A DNA stretch of 64,000 bases from assembly GCF_041080625.1 (NCBI RefSeq), contig NZ_CP163518.1:5146001-5210000 (forward strand), read 5' to 3'. The position numbers and the translations under genes are program-made. The notes under the pieces were generated by a model. The model was not told where the DNA came from. It made no database searches and saw only the letters and a list, made by a program, of their open reading frames with translations. Source of the stretch: Streptomyces sp. CG1. GTDB taxonomy: Bacteria; Actinomycetota; Actinomycetes; Streptomycetales; Streptomycetaceae. This document shows positions 25,763 through 34,633 of this stretch, in pieces (the stretch's first letter is position 1; the number at the start of each line of letters is the position of its first letter).

Positions 25763-25966
25763 TCAGGACTTTGCATCCTGGGACTGTTCTGCACCGGCCT
25801 CCCAGCCTGGGGCAGCAGCGCATTGACGACGAGCGCGGCCGGTGGCGGACCTTCCGCCGCTGTTGCCACGGCGTTGGCTGTGAGCTTGTTGATCACGGCG
25901 TTCGAGGACGATGTGCTTGATCTGCCGACGCCGCAGGTAACGGCGGTCGCGGCGTGATGAGTACAC
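25763..25966 (-). pseudogene. IS5-family transposase fragment
   Basis: Read leftward, the frame gives YSSRRDRRYLRRRQIKHIVL, then RRDQQAHSQRRGNSGGR. This resembles the segment of IS5/IS1647-type transposases just before the final catalytic Glu. Only about 45 residues are recognisable, and both ends of the element are missing. Confidence 0.5.
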
Positions 25967-26272
25967 CCCTCCCCGCGCCCTGCCCAGAGACGCCCACTCC
26001 TCCGCAGGTGAGAACGCCCCGCATGCGTGAGCAATGCGTGAGCGGACGGTCTGGGACGAGCCGCCACACGCTTGTTCCTCCCCCTGTTTCTGACAGGTTG
26101 AGTGAGAGCCACTCGGGCGGCGAGATCAGGAGCCACTGCTTCGGCAGCGAGAATGGGAGCCACTGGGTCTGTTCGGGTGTGGCATGCCGCTTTCTGAGTA
26201 ATGAGCGTTTTGGGCTGTATGGTCGTGTCACGCTGTGGTCTTGTTTGATCACGGTCGTGGCAGGAGGCCGGG

Positions 26273-26449
26273 GTGTACCGCGCGTGTGAGTGGCTGTATG
26301 AGCGGATTCGGCGTGACCGTCGTGCGGACGCCGCGGTCTCGGTGCGGGCGTTCCGGCTCACCTTCGAAGGCACCCTGGTCCAGACCGGCACCGACTCCTA
26401 TCGGCTGAAGGCCATCGAGACCGAGCGCCGGACCACCAGGCGCCCGTGA
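26273..26449 (+). pseudogene. istA'-'istB fusion remnant
   Basis: GTG 26273, with GGAGG upstream, opens 58 codons. The first part, LYERIRRDRRADAAVSVRAF, looks like the start of IstA. The second, RLTFEGTLVQTGTDSYRL, is typical of the IstB C-terminus. About 2 kb of transposase and helper sequence has been lost in frame. Its TGA overlaps the phosphatase ATG as TGATG, so the phosphatase may be translated from the IS transcript. Confidence 0.6.
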
Positions 26450-27777
26450 TGGCAGAGAAGGAGGATGGGCCCAGGCAGCCGCGCATTCCCGACCTTGAGC
26501 GTCTGGATGCCGAGCTGCACCAGGTCGTCGATGAGCTACGAGACCTGACCACCGCCAAGGACCGGCTGCAGGGTCTGCTGCATGCGGTGGTGGCCATTAG
26601 CCGGGAGATGGAACTGTCGGCGGTGCTGCACCGCATCGCCACTACCGCCATGGGCCTGGTCGGCGCCCGCTACGGGGCGCTTGGGGTGCTGGACGAGTCG
26701 GGGGAGTCCCTGGAGCGGTTCATCGCAGTCGGCCTGTCCGAGCAGGAGCGAACCGACCTGGCCGGAGTGGACTTCCCGCACGGTCTCGGCGTGCTCGGCC
26801 ACCTGATCCGCCACCCAGAGCCGCTGCGGGTCGATGACATCCCCTCCCACCCCGCCTCCGCAGGGTTTCCACCCGGTCACCCGCACATGCGCACCCTGCT
26901 GGGGGTCGCGATCGGAGTTCGCGGCGAGATCTACGGCGACCTTTATGTGTCCGAGCGCCACGACGGACGGCCTTTCGACCACGAAGATGAAGACATCCTC
27001 GTCGCTCTTGCCGGCGCAGCCGGTATCGCGATCGAAAACGCCCGCCTGTTCGAGCAGATCCGCGACAGCGCCGAAACCTTCCAGCGCCTGCTGCTGCCCA
27101 CCCTGCCCGACCTGTCGCCCCTCACCGCCGCAGCCGTCTACGAGCCCTCCGCCAAGCCCAACCCCCTCGGCGGGGACTGGTACGACGCCATCATGCTGCC
27201 CGACAACGCGGTGGGCGTAGCCATCGGCGACGTCGTCGGCCACGACCTGCACGCGGCCGCCGCCATGTCCTCCACCCGCAGCATGCTCCGCGCCCTGCTC
27301 TTCGACCTACGCACCCCGCCCAGCGCGGTCCTCACCCAGCTCGACCGCACCCTCCTCGCCACTAGCGACACCCCCGTGACCACCGCCTGCTTGGCCCGCA
27401 TCGAACCTGGAGAGCCTGGCTGGACGCTGCACTGGAGCACCGCAGGCCACATGCCACCGCTGCTGATCACCCCCGGTGGGCGGGTGGAATACCTGCACGC
27501 CGACCCCGGCCTGCCGCTCCGGGTGAACGGCACTCACGACCGCCCCGACCACACCTGCCCCCTCCCCGCAGGCGCCACCGTCGTCTTCTTCACCGACGGA
27601 CTCATCGAACACGCCGACCACACCATCGACGAGGGCCTGACCTCCCTCGCCGAACTCGCCATCACCTACGCCGCACTACCGCTGCAGGACTTTGTGCAAG
27701 CGCTGGTCGACCACCACCCCAGCGACGGCCACGACGACATTGCCATCCTCGCCCTACGCACCCCGCCCAGCATCTGA
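26449..27777 (+). CDS. GAF-SpoIIE serine phosphatase, passenger of an IS21 unit
   Basis: A coiled-coil start (residues 10-45) is followed by a GAF domain (about 50-195, ISREMELSAVLHRIATTAMG). The SpoIIE/PP2C domain at 215-440 has GGDWYDAI, AIGDVVGHDLHAAA, STAGHMPPLL and FTDGLIEH. Metal-ligand Asp residues are present. The GAF domain probably senses a small ligand or redox state, and the output is dephosphorylation of an anti-anti-sigma factor. ATG 26449 overlaps the stop of the IS21 relic frame. It lies wholly between IS21 ends, so it may have been spread by trans-acting IS21 transposase. Confidence 0.85.
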   Translation: MAEKEDGPRQPRIPDLERLDAELHQVVDELRDLTTAKDRLQGLLHAVVAISREMELSAVLHRIATTAMGLVGARYGALGVLDESGESLERFIAVGLSEQERTDLAGVDFPHGLGVLGHLIRHPEPLRVDDIPSHPASAGFPPGHPHMRTLLGVAIGVRGEIYGDLYVSERHDGRPFDHEDEDILVALAGAAGIAIENARLFEQIRDSAETFQRLLLPTLPDLSPLTAAAVYEPSAKPNPLGGDWYDAIMLPDNAVGVAIGDVVGHDLHAAAAMSSTRSMLRALLFDLRTPPSAVLTQLDRTLLATSDTPVTTACLARIEPGEPGWTLHWSTAGHMPPLLITPGGRVEYLHADPGLPLRVNGTHDRPDHTCPLPAGATVVFFTDGLIEHADHTIDEGLTSLAELAITYAALPLQDFVQALVDHHPSDGHDDIAILALRTPPSI

Positions 27778-28329
27778 TCAGGGCCCGGGCCCACCAGGGC
27801 ACGCTTGTCAGGGACGCAGCCCAAAGGTCCCGGGACTGCCGATCTAACGAGCGATTAGCTCCCTCCCTCGCCCAACACTCAGCTCAGGACAACCTGCCAA
27901 CCCGGAGGAAGTCACTCGATCGAGGTGGCTCCCAATCTCATTGCCGATCATGAAGCTGCGGCGAGTACATCGGCTCCACGAACGGAGCAAAGTGGCTCCA
28001 TATCAATTTGCCGGAGTGGCTCTCATTCACCCTGCCGAAAACACTCCCCCTGTACCGCGTGGCTTTGATCAGGAAGAACACCACCACACGGCACGGCCAG
28101 GAACCCCCCGGTAAGGATTCGATCCCACTTGGACAGCGGTGGTCGGGTACAGCGCGATCACCCGCCTCTCGCCGTGCCGGGTGATGCGGCCCAGCAGTCT
28201 CACCGGGGGGTCTTCGGTGGTGACCATCTCGTGGACGAACCGAAGGTGCGTGGTGCCACCGAGCAGGGCAGCGGCACCGTGGAGGGCCTCACTCGCGCTG
28301 AGAATCACCACCGACGCGGCGTCCGGGGC

Positions 28330-28707
28330 GGGGCAGCGGCCGGTACGGAGACATGCCGCCTCGCCGCTGCCGTCGTCCGGCCCGCCGACCCCGCCGCTCC
28401 CCCGGTCGTTCTGCTCAACCCCCGCATCACAGAGCGCTCGGATGAGGCAGACGAGCAGTTCGAGGGCTGCCTGTCCTTCTTCGACGTCCGCGGCCTCGTC
28501 CCCCGGCCGCTGCGGATCACCGTGGAGACCACCACGCTGGACGGCCTGGCGGTGACCACCACCTACCAGCGCGGCCTCGCCCGCCTCGTCCACCACGAGA
28601 TCGACCACCTGGACGACCTGCTCTACACCTCGCGCATGCGAGCCGGAACCGATCTCATCCCCGTAGAGCAGTACCGCCAGACCGGTCGCGCCTGGACCTA
28701 CGAGTAG
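28330..28707 (+). pseudogene. Peptide deformylase, C-terminal fragment
   Basis: The frame carries EGCLSFFDVRGLVPRPLRIT and VHHEIDHLDDLLY, motifs 2 and 3 of peptide deformylase with the Cys and two His metal ligands, and ends normally. The N-terminal motif GxGLAAxQ and the first 60 or so residues are absent; the DNA to the left reads as unrelated sequence. It sits just left of the tRNA attachment site, so one end was probably lost in an integration or deletion event. Confidence 0.65.
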
Positions 28708-28864
28708 TAGCGTCGCAAGAGCCTGGGCGGTGCCTGACAGCCTCGGGGAGGGTTGCAGTTTGGGTTGCATTCACCCTCGTTCAGGCCCGTTCGTCGCGCC
28801 CCGGCGTACCCACTAAGCCCCAGGTCAGGACGCCCACGAACCCCGCCGAACGGCTACACGAACA

Positions 28865-28921
28865 GTTGGAAAGCGTGTTGGGGGCAACCCCTCACGAGTT
28901 CGAATCTCGTATCCTCCGCCA
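28865..28921 (+). other. Attachment site: 3' half of tRNA-Ser(GGA)
   Basis: From the anticodon loop TTGGAAA (28866-28872) onward the sequence is a perfect tRNA-Ser 3' half: stem GCGTG, variable arm, T-loop GTTCGAATC and acceptor end ATCCTCCGCCA. The DNA to the left does not supply the matching 5' half. Tyrosine integrases leave such partial copies at one end of an element. It faces the int pseudogene across a terminator. Confidence 0.8.
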
Positions 28922-28924
28922 GCT

Positions 28925-28960
28925 CAGAGGGCCGGACCATGAAAGTGGTCCGGCCCTCTG
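28925..28960. terminator. Strong hairpin terminator after the attachment site
   Basis: CAGAGGGCCGGACCA (28925-28939) and TGGTCCGGCCCTCTG (28946-28960) form a perfect 15-bp stem with a 6-nt loop. It would end a tRNA transcript from the left and the integrase transcript from the right. Confidence 0.7.
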
Positions 28961-28985
28961 GCGTTTGCCCGTCTCAGTTTTCGTC

Positions 28986-30047
28986 TCAGTTGGCTTCCTG
29001 GCCCGCTCCAGGCGCCGCCCACAGGGCGTCTCCGACTTGCTGAGCGACCTTCCGGAGCATGACGCCGGTCACATGCATGTAGCGGGCGCGCATCCGTGCC
29101 GCTCCCCCAGGCTCCCAGCCCATGATCGCGTCGATCACGACGTCCGGGATGCCGAGGATCAGGAGCACGGTCGCGGCGGTGTGGCGAGCGTCGTGGAGAC
29201 GCCCGTCCCGTACGCCAGCGTCCCGCAGGAGCTGCTTCCAGACGTGGTAGTCGGTGTTGGGGCTGAGAGGCTCGCCGACCGGCGAGGCGAAGACATAGCC
29301 CTTGTCCTCCCAGTCGGTACCGGCTTCGGCCCGCTCCTGCTCCTCCTGGTGCTGCCGCAGCAGCTTGATCAGCGGGTCCGGGAGACCGACGGTGCGCCGT
29401 CCGGCACGGGACTTGGTGTTCTTGTGCTCGCGGCGGGTCTTCTGCCGCTTGGGGCAGTAGCCAGCCTTACGGCCACAGGGGTCATCACCACAGCCATGGG
29501 CGTACTTGGGCCGTAGACGGTTCTTGCGGATGCGCTGTGTCCTCTTCTTCGAGGCGCGGAGCTTTGGCGATCTCAGCCACATTGGTGACGACGTGCCCGC
29601 GTCGGACGGCTTCACCGAGGGTGACCCGGATCGTGCGATGGACGTGGTGGACAGTGCCGACCGCGCTCCCGGACTCCTGCGTCTTCCGGTAGAAGCGCTC
29701 CAGGTGCTCCGGCTCCAGGCGGTCAAGCTTGTGGGCACCCAGGCCGGGCACGAGGTGTACGCGGACATCGACCTCGTACCCGTCGTACGTGTTCTCGGAG
29801 ACGTGCGGCTTCGCGATGTTCTCGACCCTGTGCTCAAGCCAGGCCTGGACGGTCCAGCTCTGGCCCGGCTTCCTGAGGTTCTTGTCGTCCCGCGCCCGCT
29901 CCATTTCACGGACGGCTTTGGTCACCTCAGCTTCGGTCTTGCGCTCGTGTGACGGCGGTCCGGATTGCCGTCATCTCGGAAGCCGACCGTCACTCGACCG
30001 TGCCATTTGCCGTCCTTGCCGAGGTAGATCGAGGAGGCCCCGTCGGG
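28986..30047 (-). pseudogene. int: Tyrosine integrase, broken
   Basis: The N-terminus reads ASSIYLGKDGKWHGRVTVGF, an arm-binding domain. A frame change near 29945 leads to VREMERARDDKNLRKPGQSW and AIAKAPRLEEED-type core sequence. It then jumps to RLRPKYAHGCGDDPCG in a third frame near 29525, so the box I segment with the first catalytic Arg is deleted. The end retains LHDARHTAATVLL and RYMHV with the catalytic His, Arg and Tyr. Intact relatives insert elements into tRNA 3' ends. With a lost Arg and at least two shifts it cannot be active. Confidence 0.75.
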
Positions 30048-30350
30048 CTGACGCCCGAAGACGAACGCGTGTGACCGGCTGTCGATCTCGGGTCCCTCGA
30101 TGCGTGCCGCACTGGTAGCCGCTCGGATGGCGTCTGGCAGCAGCTCGGTGGTGGCCCAGGCCGGCGAAAAGGTATCGCCGCCTCCGGGCCGTCGAGGCGG
30201 ATGACCGCGTGGAAGTAGACAGCGCCACGCTTCTGGTACTCGACGACCTTGGCGAACGAGACGCGCGCGTGATCGCGGAAGGCCCGCTGAGTGAGCCCCT
30301 GGAGCCCAGTTTCGTGAGGCGACCGCGACCAAGAGCCGGGCGCAGTCGCT
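30048..30350 (-). pseudogene. RepSA-type replication initiator, internal fragment
   Basis: Two frames together give ARVSFAKVVEYQKRGAVYFH, then AVIRLDGPEA, and after a shift AWATTELLPDAIRAA and HAFVFGRQ. This is the middle to late part of the pSAM2-like RepSA initiator. It joins the integrase N-terminus directly at FGRQ|PDGASS, so the xis gene normally found between rep and int has been deleted. Confidence 0.6.
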
Positions 30351-30359
30351 CACGGCAGC

Positions 30360-32327
30360 CTACTGCGGACAGGCGTTTGTGGTTGCTGACGACGGACGTA
30401 CCGGGAGCGGGGTCAAAGGCGTGCAGACCGGGGTGGCGGCCCCGACGAGTTCGACCAGTCCCACGCCCCCTGTGGGCGGGGCGATCTTCGACCAGTTGTT
30501 GGCTACCCAGGCGTTGCCCGAGGGGTCGATCTGTATCGCCGTGAGGTGCTGGATCGCTTTGTTCTGGAAGCCCTGCACGGGGGACAGGACGGTGCCGGCG
30601 GACGCACCGGACGGGCAGGCGGCGCCGTTCACTCCGCACAGGAGTGAGACGGAGGAGTTGCCGAAGCCGGCGACCCATACGCGGTCCTGGCCGTCGATGG
30701 CGACCGACCAGGGGAAGACCTTCTTGGGCAGCTGGTGTACGCCCGCGACGGTTCCGTTCGGCCGGATCTCGGTGACTGCGCTGCTGAAGAAGTTGGCGAC
30801 CCAGGCGTTGCCCTTGGAATCGAGGGCGAGCCCGACGGGCCCTTGTATGGATGTGTCGGTGGTGGAGACGACCGGCTTGAAGTCTCGGCCGATGACCGTG
30901 ACGCTTCCACCGACGTTACTGGGCCGACCCGATTGCCTGATCTCCTCGAAGGAGAGATGGCTGTTGGTGACCCAGGCTCGCCCCTGGCCGTCGATCTGGA
31001 CGGCGAAGGGGTGGTTGAAGCTCTTGTCGGTGATGGTGATGGCCTTGCTCGGGTCGCCGTGGGGGTAGACCACGACGCTGCCCGCGCCAGGCTTGCCCTT
31101 GAGGCCGTAGGAGTTGGCGACCCATATGTTGCCGCGCTGGTCGACGGCGACGCCCTGGGGTTTGACGAAATCGCCGTTCTTCCACCCGGCGGAGGGGGAC
31201 AGCGGCTTGCCGGAGGCGGAGTATTTCGACATGGCGTTGCCGCCGTAGCTGGGTGCCCACACCGATCCGTTGTGATCGATCGCGAGGCCCCAGGCTCCAG
31301 CCTTCATGCCGCCGCCGCTGATGGGGCTGCCCAGGGTCGGCCGACCGGTGGGATCTTGCACGGTGACGTGGGAGTTGGGGTCCCTTGATCCCGGCTTCCA
31401 GTTGTTGGTCGCCCACACGTTGCCCTTCGCGTCGAACGCGATGCGCCCTGGCGCGTAGACCTGGGAAGCGGGGTAGCGCACTGCCACGATCCAGGACTGG
31501 GGCGCCACGCTGAGGGCCGGAGTGAACACTGTCGCGGTACGAGCCAAGGCCGCCAGGCGGTCCGGGGACTGCGTGGGGTTGTGAGCCAGGGTGAGGATCG
31601 CCTGCACGGTGTCGGCCGGCCGGGTTCCGCCCGGCGGTGTCGCCAGTTGGGTCAGCTTGTCGCATCGGGCGTTATCCGTCACGCAGAGCGAGACGAGGTC
31701 GGCCAGCGTGTTCTGCGTGGCGAGCGTGTCGCTGTTGGCGCTGTCGCCGGTGAGGGGCCCTCCGGCCTTGCCGGTCGTCGGGTCGGCGAGGTTGAACGAG
31801 GTCGCGGCGGCGTTCTCAAGCCCTGGAGCGGGTCCGGCGATGCCCTGTTGGCCGCTGAACTGAGCGAGGGCGTATGTCGCTGCGACGGTGGTCAGTTCGT
31901 TGACCGTCACCTTGTTCACAGTCCGCTCGGATACACCGCCGCCTGTGCCGTACCCGACGACCGAGCGCAGCCGGAGTCTGTGCGCCTGGGTGGACGCGGC
32001 CTCGACGTAGACCACCCCGTCGGCAGGCTTCGTGTACGTGATCCGGAAGGAACCGTGCGCGTCGGTCGTGGCCTGACCCAACTTCCTGACTCCGGAGCGT
32101 GACCCGGCCATGAGCGTGACCTGCGAACCTTGGAGCGGCTTCCCTGCCCCGGTGACGGTTCCCTGGAACGAGAGCGACGTGGCACCGAACGCTGACGTCG
32201 GCAGGGCGAAGGCGGCACAGGACGCTGCGACAGTGGCCGACGTCAACCGCAGGGCCACGGCCCTCGTTTTGCCACAGCGTCCTTTACAGGCGGGCAACGG
32301 ACGAGCGTGCGTACCAGAGATACTCAT
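30360..32327 (-). CDS. Secreted NHL-repeat beta-propeller protein
   Basis: An N-terminal signal-like segment with basic residues precedes a hydrophobic stretch ending ALPTSAFGATS. A small carboxypeptidase-regulatory-like domain follows (residues 45-120). The C-terminal 350 residues repeat blocks such as GIAFDAKGNVWATN, VDQRGNIWVANS, IDGQGRAWVTNS and IDPSGNAWVANN, blades of an NHL/SMP-30 propeller. ATG 32327 has AGGGGA upstream and is preferred over 32348. It is probably exported and binds a ligand or acts as a lyase; no active-site residues can be assigned. Confidence 0.75.
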   Translation of the reverse strand: MSISGTHARPLPACKGRCGKTRAVALRLTSATVAASCAAFALPTSAFGATSLSFQGTVTGAGKPLQGSQVTLMAGSRSGVRKLGQATTDAHGSFRITYTKPADGVVYVEAASTQAHRLRLRSVVGYGTGGGVSERTVNKVTVNELTTVAATYALAQFSGQQGIAGPAPGLENAAATSFNLADPTTGKAGGPLTGDSANSDTLATQNTLADLVSLCVTDNARCDKLTQLATPPGGTRPADTVQAILTLAHNPTQSPDRLAALARTATVFTPALSVAPQSWIVAVRYPASQVYAPGRIAFDAKGNVWATNNWKPGSRDPNSHVTVQDPTGRPTLGSPISGGGMKAGAWGLAIDHNGSVWAPSYGGNAMSKYSASGKPLSPSAGWKNGDFVKPQGVAVDQRGNIWVANSYGLKGKPGAGSVVVYPHGDPSKAITITDKSFNHPFAVQIDGQGRAWVTNSHLSFEEIRQSGRPSNVGGSVTVIGRDFKPVVSTTDTSIQGPVGLALDSKGNAWVANFFSSAVTEIRPNGTVAGVHQLPKKVFPWSVAIDGQDRVWVAGFGNSSVSLLCGVNGAACPSGASAGTVLSPVQGFQNKAIQHLTAIQIDPSGNAWVANNWSKIAPPTGGVGLVELVGAATPVCTPLTPLPVRPSSATTNACPQ

Positions 32328-32387
32328 AGTTGTCCCCTTGCTCTGCAAACCACGTGATGCAGATCAACCAGGCTGCCTGTCTGCGGC

Positions 32388-32852
32388 TTACTCCGCCTCG
32401 GTGCTTTCAGCACCGCTTTCCGGCACCCTCAGCGTGAACCAACCGATCCGAGCCCCCAGCAGCCAGACCACACCCAGGTAGAGCCCCGGGCTGACTTCGC
32501 GCATCTCGTCGCGGACGCCCCGAGCCACCAGTGAGATTCTGGAGTAGTCGATGACGATGCAGTCTTGATCGTCCATCATGCTTGGTCCGGTATAAACCTG
32601 AGCCACAATGGCAAGCACATCGAACGAGGTCATCCGATTACTCAGATAGCCCTCATGGTCGAAGACCTTTCCCCGCCACACGGCCATGCGCACCAGCCAG
32701 GCGAGCGGCTCCGCCACCCACCGGCCTCCCCACCGGACGATTCCTGTGCCCTCCAACGGGCCGTGCGGAATGTCACCGGGCGGGCTGGTGCGGAATAGCT
32801 CCACCAAGCCCCCGTCACCCATCGTGAGTAGATCCTTCTCGGTGAGTGCCAC
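32388..32852 (-). CDS. Conserved hypothetical protein
   Basis: A 154-residue protein with IVRWGGRWVAEPLAWLVRMA, VWRGKVFDHEGYLSNRM and DCIVIDYSRISLVARGVRDE. The WRGKVF and IDYS patterns recall a Streptomyces family of lipocalin-like proteins of unknown role. It starts at ATG 32852 and precedes the NHL protein gene by 60 bases in the same direction, so the two may be co-transcribed. Confidence 0.6.
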   Translation of the reverse strand: MALTEKDLLTMGDGGLVELFRTSPPGDIPHGPLEGTGIVRWGGRWVAEPLAWLVRMAVWRGKVFDHEGYLSNRMTSFDVLAIVAQVYTGPSMMDDQDCIVIDYSRISLVARGVRDEMREVSPGLYLGVVWLLGARIGWFTLRVPESGAESTEAE

Positions 32853-33172
32853 GATCGATCCTCCCGGCAGTCGCTACGAACGTCACTCGCGCCTGGACGC
32901 AGTCCCGACTGGGGCAGTTACCGACTCGTCTGAGACCTTCGGTTGGGCTTGTCGAAGATGAGAACTCAGGGACAGCCGACGCTCCCCCTCCGCCTGATTT
33001 CGCCGCGTAGCCGATCGATATGGCGTCGGGCCAACAACTCCGATTGTCGACGCTCTCAGGGAGAACCGCCACCGCTGCCGAGACGGACAGCTACTACCCG
33101 TCACTCCGGTGCTCGCCAGGTCCTGCCAGCGAACATTGACGCAAATGTGCACCGGAGTTGAGCGCCAGTCGG
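32853..33172. other. Gap of 320 bp, no gene recognised
   Basis: This gap lies between two leftward genes and is less GC-rich than its surroundings. It should hold the promoter of the 32852 gene. No repeat or hairpin of note was found. Confidence 0.35.
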
Positions 33173-34069
33173 TCACGAGAAACCGAAACCCCCGGCTTCC
33201 GCCCGTGCCAGCGGACTCGTCAAGAGCAGCCCAATAAACATCAGGAGGTCACTTCCGACGTTGTTGAAGTCCTCTTCCGATGTCCGTCCAACGAAGAGGC
33301 CTGATAGCGGATCAGCAGTATGCGCCCTGAGGAATGGAAGCGATTCCTCGTACTCCTTGCGGAGTCGTCGGTAGAGGGCCTTGGCTGCACCAAGGTGCCT
33401 TTCCGTAACGCGGTCATCTCGAAGTGCTTGAGTAGCCGCAGCTACAGCATAGTTCGGCGTCAGTACAGCCTCCACAGTGACAGGCCAGACGTGCGGGCCC
33501 ACCGCCCGGACCAGCCCTGTGGACCCAAAGACACTCGCCGGCTCGAACACCGCACGTGCCGCTGCCGCCAGTCCCTTGAGATCAGTGTCGCTGACCCTGC
33601 TGCGGTAGCTGATCTCTGCGAAGGTCCGTACAAGGCGAGCGCGGGCTGCTTCCGAGGCCATCGGGTGATCAAGCTGCTCCAGCACGCGCCGAGCTGCATC
33701 GTGGCACGTCTCCTTGGATCGGGCACCATCCCTGAACCAGGTCATGAACGCCCTGAATGCCTGGCGACTCGGCACCCACTGATCGCCCCACCACAGCCAG
33801 AGACTCAGTGGAACCAGGGCTAACGTCGACAGCTTCGGCATCTCCCTACGCTTGCTCAGCAGAAGCAGGAAGAGCTTCCGCTGGTTCTCCGAGTGAAGGC
33901 CCGGGCGCGATCCGCGGCCAGCCCCACGGCGAAGTGGGTGGTCGAGAAGCCCGCGAGCGACCCAAGCATGAATCGTGCGCTTCTGGATGTCGAAGCCTGC
34001 TAGACGAGCATCTTCCAGCATGTCGTCGAGGGTGCCCGCACCAGTCACCGTCTTCCACGGCTGCTCCAC
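33173..34069 (-). CDS. Hypothetical protein with a MerR-like N-terminus
   Basis: Residues 10-75 look like a MerR/TipA-type winged helix (FDIQKRTIHAWVARGLLDHP). The rest is helical, with no known domain, and ends in a hydrophobic stretch LLMFIGLLLTSPLA. The GC content is lower than in the core genes, which suggests recent acquisition. The start is ATG 34069. Function is unknown; DNA binding is likely from the N-terminus. Confidence 0.55.
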   Translation of the reverse strand: MEQPWKTVTGAGTLDDMLEDARLAGFDIQKRTIHAWVARGLLDHPLRRGAGRGSRPGLHSENQRKLFLLLLSKRREMPKLSTLALVPLSLWLWWGDQWVPSRQAFRAFMTWFRDGARSKETCHDAARRVLEQLDHPMASEAARARLVRTFAEISYRSRVSDTDLKGLAAAARAVFEPASVFGSTGLVRAVGPHVWPVTVEAVLTPNYAVAAATQALRDDRVTERHLGAAKALYRRLRKEYEESLPFLRAHTADPLSGLFVGRTSEEDFNNVGSDLLMFIGLLLTSPLARAEAGGFGFS

Positions 34070-34160
34070 GCTCAGAAATTACATCGGATCCGTCCCAAGC
34101 GCGGTCCGTTGGCAGCTGACACATGGGGCCGCTGCTCACTAACTTCTGAACAGGAAGCAA

Positions 34161-34198
34161 CCCCGCAGGCCACAAGCTTGGAGGCCAGGCCTGCGGGG
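34161..34198. terminator. Hairpin between divergent genes
   Basis: CCCCGCAGGCC (34161-34171) and GGCCTGCGGGG (34188-34198) form an 11-bp stem with a 16-nt loop. It lies upstream of the small 34236 gene and may end a lost upstream transcript. Confidence 0.4.
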
Positions 34199-34235
34199 CG
34201 CCAGACATGACCGACCTTCGTCGAAAGGTAGATCA

Positions 34236-34391
34236 ATGCAGTTCGACTCTAAGGCCGTCCGATCCGAAGGGCCACGATTTGTTGCCCGCCACCGCCGCTT
34301 CATGACCATCAAGATCATTGGCGGAGCTTGCGGTGCACTGGGCGCCCTCTTGATCCAAGCCCTGCTGAGCACGGTCAGGAACTACCTCTGA
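34236..34391 (+). CDS. 51-residue small membrane protein
   Basis: ATG 34236, after AAGGT, encodes a basic N-terminal half (RFVARHRRFMTIK) and one hydrophobic span (IIGGACGALGALLIQALL). The codon bias is moderate. No family is recognised. Confidence 0.45.
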   Translation: MQFDSKAVRSEGPRFVARHRRFMTIKIIGGACGALGALLIQALLSTVRNYL

Positions 34392-34536
34392 CCTGGGGGA
34401 GCAACCCGGTGCAGTACAGCAGCGAAGTACAGCAACCTCAGCAACCGACCCCGTTCGGCGACGTCCTCGTAAGGCCGTGGCGCGACTGGTAAGACCCTCA
34501 GCGACCGATCCACATAGAGCTACGGATCAGAAGGTC

Positions 34537-34567
34537 ATGCCCTCGGCATCAGTGATGCCGAGGGCAT
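34537..34567. terminator. 31-bp near-perfect palindrome
   Basis: ATGCCCTCGGCATCA (34537-34551) and TGATGCCGAGGGCAT (34553-34567) mirror each other around a single base. It is probably a terminator or a tail of an integrated sequence. It precedes the fragment junction at 34634-34931. Confidence 0.45.
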
Positions 34568-34633
34568 CGCCAAGTTGCAGTGAAGTTGGGCTAGCGGCCC
34601 ACCCATGGCGGCGAAGCGTGATCAGCTTGAGGC

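Larger units (their letters stand above)
26085..28043. mobile_element. Non-autonomous IS21-type unit carrying a phosphatase gene
   Basis: The left end starts TGTTTCTGACAGG (26085) and the right end, reversed, TGTTTTCGGCAGG (28043). The two ends share about 75 percent identity over 53 bases, including TGAGAGCCACTC and GGAGCCACT, the repeated GAGCCACT boxes being typical of IS21 ends. CTCCCCC flanks both sides (26078-26084 and 28044-28050), a 7-bp target duplication within the IS21 range. Inside are only a 58-codon istA-istB fusion and an intact SpoIIE-type phosphatase gene. Confidence 0.8.
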
